Source: RGIG1959 sp964564305
GTDB taxonomy: Bacteria; Bacillota; Clostridia; Oscillospirales; Acutalibacteraceae
Length of the DNA: 18,110 nt
Direction: 5' to 3'
NCBI GenBank assembly: GCA_964564305.1
Contig: CAZMAM010000032.1
Location: 1 to 18,110 of the forward strand
In this document: positions 14,894 to 18,110 of the stretch, one piece after another
How positions within the stretch are numbered: position 1 is the first letter of the stretch
Layout: each line of letters starts with the position of its first letter
Position numbers and translations under genes: made by a program
Notes under the pieces: generated by a model
The model's database searches: none
Told to the model about the DNA's origin: nothing
What the model saw: the letters and a program-made list of their open reading frames with translations, nothing else

Positions 14894-15569
14894 TTAATTT
14901 TCCCTCCACAATCCCGCGCATCAACGCGACCGATTCTTCCAGCGTGTTTCCGGTGGTATCCACCAAAATTGCGTCCTCGGCGGGTTTGAGCGGCGCGGTG
15001 TCGCGGTGCTCATCCCGATAATCCCGCTCCTTCATATCTCGCAGCACCTCTTCGTAAGAGACGGATTCTCCCTTTTGCCGCAATTCTTCGTATCTCCTTT
15101 GAGCGCGGTCACGCACATCCGCCGAAAGGAAAATTTTAACTTTGGCGTTTGGCATCACAACAGTTCCGATATCTCTCCCGTCCATAATCACCGAATGTGT
15201 TTTTGCCGTATCCCGCTGCAGATCGAGCAAAAACCGCCGCACCTGAGGAATAGCGGAAATCTTCGACGCCGCAGCAGACACAGCGGGGGTTCGAATGCGC
15301 AATCCGATATCTTCTCCGTTTAGGATAACCGTCTGCTCGCCGTTGTGTATCTCCGGTTTTACCGAAAGCTGCGGTAACAGCGCTTCAATCGAAGCGGTAT
15401 CCGCAGGGTCGATACCGCGGCTTAAAGCAGCATATGCGACGGCACGGTAAAGCGCACCGGTATCCAAATACAAAAAGCCCAAGGCTTTGGCAAGCCGCCG
15501 GGCAATGGTGGATTTTCCGGCGCCGCCCGGCCCGTCGATGGCCACGCAAACGGGTGTTTCAAAACACAT
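14883..15569 (-). CDS. cmk: Cytidylate kinase
   Basis: Cmk phosphorylates CMP and dCMP with ATP. The P-loop GPGGAGKST is at residues 13-21, DTGALYRA follows at about 36-43, and the CMP-binding MDGRDIGTVV block is intact. The 228-residue length is standard. The frame stays open 129 codons further upstream into the 3' part of the flavoprotein gene, but that extension has no family similarity. ATG 15569 lies 12 bases from AAAGGAG. GTG 15572 directly before it lies 9 bases away and may be the real start. Between the SD and the start sits a three-codon frame ATG CCG TGA that overlaps the ATG. The stop overlaps plsC by 11 bases. Confidence 0.95.
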   Translation of the reverse strand: MCFETPVCVAIDGPGGAGKSTIARRLAKALGFLYLDTGALYRAVAYAALSRGIDPADTASIEALLPQLSVKPEIHNGEQTVILNGEDIGLRIRTPAVSAAASKISAIPQVRRFLLDLQRDTAKTHSVIMDGRDIGTVVMPNAKVKIFLSADVRDRAQRRYEELRQKGESVSYEEVLRDMKERDYRDEHRDTAPLKPAEDAILVDTTGNTLEESVALMRGIVEGKLNED

Positions 15570-15652
15570 CACGGCATCGAACTCCTTTGAGTGTTTGTTG
15601 GTGCAAATAGAGTGCATCGCCGATTTCACATCGAGCACGTCAAGCCCATCTG

Positions 15653-16888
15653 TTACGATTCGGCCGCCATGGCTCGTCCGGCAGCGGCTCCGGTGGAAAA
15701 AGCAATTTGCAAATTGAAGCCGCCGGTATAACCGTCCGCATCCAATATTTCTCCGGCAAAAAACAGACCCGGAGTCAGCTGGGAACGCATGGTACGGGCA
15801 TCCGTCTCCTTCAATGAGACCCCGCCCGCCGTGATTATCGCTTCTTCTATCGGGCGAAATCCGTTCACGGTGAATGAAAGATTTTTCAAACAGCTCAAAA
15901 CGCGTCGGCGCTGATCCTTTGTCAGAGAATGGCAGGCCGTGCGCCAAATCCCGCACCGCTGCGCCACAACGGGAACCATGCTTTTGGGCAGCAGGGTACT
16001 CAGCACGGTCGGCACCGACTGATTGATGTGCGCATGCACTTCTCTGAGCATCCGCTGCTCCAATTGCGAAAAAGTGAGCGCCGGTTTCATATCGATACTC
16101 AGGCGGTACCGATCCGGCGCCATCGGCCTCATTCGCGCGGAAGCGGAAAGCACCAGCGGGCCGGAAACACCGAAATGCGTAAAGAGCATTTCACCCATTT
16201 CCTCAAAGAGTTTCTTTTGGGTTATGGTATCGGTCACCGTTAGCACGATATTTTTCAGCGAAAGTCCCTGCATTTGCGCACAATCGGGTTCCCGAATAAT
16301 CAGCGGAACCAGTGAAGGAGATAACTCAGTCACCGTGTGACCGGCCTGCCGCGCCAATCGGTAGCCGTCGCCGGTTGATCCGGTCTGCGGATAAGAAAGG
16401 CCGCCGGTACATACGGCCACCGCGTCCGCCGGCCAGCGCCTGCCGTCATCGGTGATTACACCGCGGCATGCGCCTCCTTCGATGATTAAACGGTTCACCC
16501 GACCCCGGACAATCCGTGCACCGGACTGCTCCGCAAAACGCGTCAGCGCGTTTGCCACATCAGCCGCTTTATCCGAAACCGGAAAAACCCGGTTTCCGCG
16601 TTCGGTTTTGGTGGGCACGCCCTGCGCCAGCAACAGCCGGCGCAAATCATCCGACTGAAAAGCGGAAAACGCGCTGTATAAAAATTTTCCCCCTCTGGGC
16701 ACATGGGCGACCAAGCCCGGAACATCCGTATTGTTGGTGCAATTGCATCGTCCTTTCCCGGTGATGCAGACTTTTCGCGCGGGCCGGGAATTGCGTTCAA
16801 TAACGGTTACAGCCATCCCGCCGCGCGCCGCGAATCCCGCAGCGATTAATCCCGCGGCTCCTGCCCCAACAACAATGCACGATTTCAC
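15653..16888 (-). CDS. BaiN/HI0933 family NAD(P)/FAD-dependent oxidoreductase
   Basis: This flavoprotein family includes HI0933/YhiN and the bile-acid reductase BaiN, but most members have no proven substrate. The N-terminal Rossmann motif GAGAAG is at residues 8-13, with ERN at about 31-33 for the ribose. GKGRCNCTN follows and is highly typical of the family. The C-terminal FAD-binding block GLFFAGEILDADGYTGGFNLQIAFSTG is also present, and the length of 411 is normal. I place the start at GTG 16888, which overlaps the upstream regulator's stop as GTGA and gives MKSCIVVGAGAAG, the family's usual beginning. An upstream start at 16945 would add 19 unrelated residues. An AAGGGA site lies 9 bases before GTG. 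The operon link to cmk, 83 bases downstream, says little about its substrate. Confidence 0.88.
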   Translation of the reverse strand: MKSCIVVGAGAAGLIAAGFAARGGMAVTVIERNSRPARKVCITGKGRCNCTNNTDVPGLVAHVPRGGKFLYSAFSAFQSDDLRRLLLAQGVPTKTERGNRVFPVSDKAADVANALTRFAEQSGARIVRGRVNRLIIEGGACRGVITDDGRRWPADAVAVCTGGLSYPQTGSTGDGYRLARQAGHTVTELSPSLVPLIIREPDCAQMQGLSLKNIVLTVTDTITQKKLFEEMGEMLFTHFGVSGPLVLSASARMRPMAPDRYRLSIDMKPALTFSQLEQRMLREVHAHINQSVPTVLSTLLPKSMVPVVAQRCGIWRTACHSLTKDQRRRVLSCLKNLSFTVNGFRPIEEAIITAGGVSLKETDARTMRSQLTPGLFFAGEILDADGYTGGFNLQIAFSTGAAAGRAMAAES

Positions 16889-17784
16889 AAAGAGACGTCC
16901 CTTGGAGGAGTTGTTCCCGAATCGTATACCCGGTATGTATCCCAAAGCTCTTCCAATTCCGCCAGCTTATTCCGGTTGGTATTCAGCGTTTTCACCGAAA
17001 CAGCCACAATCAGAGCGTTGAGAATGGCAAGCGGCGCAACCAAAGAATCCACAATATAAGGCATATCGGAATGAGCAAGCAACAGGTCATCGGCATACCC
17101 GGCGATCGGCGATTGCTTGGAATCGGTAATGGCGACAATATGCGCCCGGCGGGATTGGGCAAAATGAACGGTTCGCACCGCCCGGGAAGAATAACGCGGG
17201 AAAGACAGTGCAAGCAAACAATCCTGTTCGCCGATGGAAAACATTTCCTCCAGAATTTCAATTTGTGATGAAGTGTACACCAGATGAACGTCATCCAGCA
17301 GCATTTTCAGATAATACGAAGCAAAATTGGCCAGCGACCGGCAAGATCCCGCTCCGAAAATAAATACTTTGCGTGAAAAAATCAAGGACTCAACGGCGCG
17401 ATGGAACACATCGCGGGGCAATTCTTCCAAAGTTTGGCGGATATTCGCTGAATCACAGGAGAGCACTGCCTCCGGAACATCCGTGACCGTATCTCCGCCG
17501 TCGGAGAGCAGCGCACGGGATAACTCGATGCGACGAATGGAATCCAGATGGACACGAACCGTTTCTTGAAGCGCTTTTTGAAATGCCGGAAACCCGGAAT
17601 ATCCCAAAACCGCTGCAAAACGCACCACGGTAGATTCCGATATTCCAACTGCCTTTCCAAGCGCGCGGGCGTTCATAAACGCAGCATCATCGGGATGATC
17701 CAGCACATAATGTGCCAGCCGCTTATGCGATTTGGAAAGCCCGGGTATGCGAGCCACAATCAGGGAAGACAAATCTTCCGCCAT
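16885..17784 (-). CDS. MurR/RpiR family transcriptional regulator with SIS domain
   Basis: RpiR-type regulators bind DNA through an N-terminal helix-turn-helix and sense phosphosugars with a C-terminal SIS domain. The HTH lies about residues 20-75, with the motif NARALGKAVGISESTVVRFAAVLGYSGFPAFQKAL. The SIS domain covers about 125-265 and contains VFIFGAGSCRSLANFASYYL and ALSFPRYSSRAV. The length is 299 residues. The ATG at 17784 has GAGGTG 8 bases before it. A GTG at 17793 is possible but falls on the SD itself. It is the first gene of the operon and overlaps the flavoprotein gene by four bases. Its ligand and targets cannot be read from sequence. Confidence 0.9.
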   Translation of the reverse strand: MAEDLSSLIVARIPGLSKSHKRLAHYVLDHPDDAAFMNARALGKAVGISESTVVRFAAVLGYSGFPAFQKALQETVRVHLDSIRRIELSRALLSDGGDTVTDVPEAVLSCDSANIRQTLEELPRDVFHRAVESLIFSRKVFIFGAGSCRSLANFASYYLKMLLDDVHLVYTSSQIEILEEMFSIGEQDCLLALSFPRYSSRAVRTVHFAQSRRAHIVAITDSKQSPIAGYADDLLLAHSDMPYIVDSLVAPLAILNALIVAVSVKTLNTNRNKLAELEELWDTYRVYDSGTTPPRDVSL

Positions 17785-17882
17785 CGCGATCACCTCTTCA
17801 CTACTGCCGAATGCACTGCCAGGAAAAACCGATAAAAGCGACGCCTACCGGCTTGCCCAGCTTTTCCCATTTTTCCGAACTC

Positions 17883-17911
17883 AGTATACCAAACCCCTCG
17901 GAAAATTTCAA
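17883..17911 (-). promoter_or_regulatory. Sigma-A type promoter of the rpiR-baiN-cmk-plsC-ispH/rpsA operon
   Basis: On the minus strand TTGAAA (17906-17911) and TATACT (17883-17888) stand exactly 17 bases apart, each close to consensus. Transcription would begin near 17876, about 90 bases ahead of the regulator's ATG. No clear operator palindrome is visible around it. No further good promoter was found inside the operon. Confidence 0.75.
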
Positions 17912-18110
17912 GGGAAAACCGGCAAATTACGTTATGCTCTTGCCAAAGCCTGAAGCAAGGGGCGTTCTTGCACATGTTCGAAATCAGGGAAAATATCGGC
18001 GTTAATAGATGACTTCCGTGCACAAAAGCAACGCTCATGTGTATTTGACGGCAGCAATATAGCGTAATATGGGGGGAGCTTTTATATAAGATTGAGCCCG
18101 GTCTGATGCC
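17912..18110. other. Intergenic stretch, no gene recognised
   Basis: This end of the window upstream of the regulator shows no convincing coding region on either strand. A TTGACG at 18045-18050 followed by TAATAT has a 14-base spacer, too short for a good promoter, and GGGGGGAG at 18071-18078 is not followed by a nearby ATG in the visible part. Confidence 0.5.

Noticed and set aside
15570..15956. 129-codon N-terminal extension of cmk inside the flavoprotein gene
   Set aside because: The text is not cytidylate kinase-like, the overlap would be large, and a good SD lies right before the normal start.
17960..17976. GCGTTCTTGCACATG resembling part of copy C
   Set aside because: The match is 12 of 15 bases without the neighbouring end motif, which is not enough to call a copy.
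17790..18038. Minus-strand open frame covering the promoter region ahead of the regulator
   Set aside because: It runs through a near-consensus promoter, and its translation shows no protein-like pattern.

Overview
The window is a gene-dense chromosomal segment from a low-to-mid GC Gram-positive bacterium. It is most likely a member of the Clostridia, probably the Oscillospirales (Ruminococcaceae-like) group. The reasons are strong AAAGGAGG-type ribosome binding sites, an IspH-ribosomal protein S1 fusion in the order cmk-plsC-ispH/rpsA, and a DUF4093-type RNase M5 directly after holA. No rRNA, tRNA, CRISPR array, phage gene or transposase gene was found. The content is core metabolism and information processing rather than an accessory island.

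Layout. (1) Positions 201-1798, minus strand: threonine ammonia-lyase (ilvA) followed by the imine deaminase ridA, from a near-consensus promoter at 1835-1863. (2) Positions 1799-2390: a divergent intergenic region with two copies of a repeated sequence and a promoter for the plus-strand genes. (3) Positions 2391-8069, plus strand: typA/bipA, comEC, holA and an RNase M5-like toprim gene, tightly packed or overlapping. (4) Positions 8070-8215: a convergent intergenic region with a 14-bp perfect hairpin and a second inverted repeat. (5) Positions 8216-11564, minus strand: nadE, ilvD and an unrecognised single-pass membrane protein. (6) Positions 11565-11960: terminator hairpins and a 182-bp, almost fully self-complementary repeat element. 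(7) Positions 11961-17784, minus strand: rpiR-type regulator, BaiN/HI0933 flavoprotein, cmk, plsC and the ispH-rpsA fusion, in one apparent operon from a promoter at 17883-17911. Several of its genes overlap by a few bases.

Functional links. IlvA releases reactive enamine/imine intermediates that RidA hydrolyses, so their pairing makes sense. IlvA and IlvD both serve branched-chain amino acid synthesis but sit in separate units. The right-hand operon joins CMP phosphorylation, phospholipid acylation, isoprenoid synthesis and a ribosomal S1-type protein behind a sugar-phosphate-sensing type of regulator.

The most interesting signals are four. There is a perfect Shine-Dalgarno sequence with an in-frame ATG exactly at the IspH/S1 junction, which predicts a separate S1 product from the fused gene. 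A family of intergenic palindromic elements shares the end motif GGCAATACCGCA. ComEC keeps its channel domain but has lost the metal-ligand motif of its C-terminal beta-lactamase-like domain. One membrane protein was not assigned to any family.
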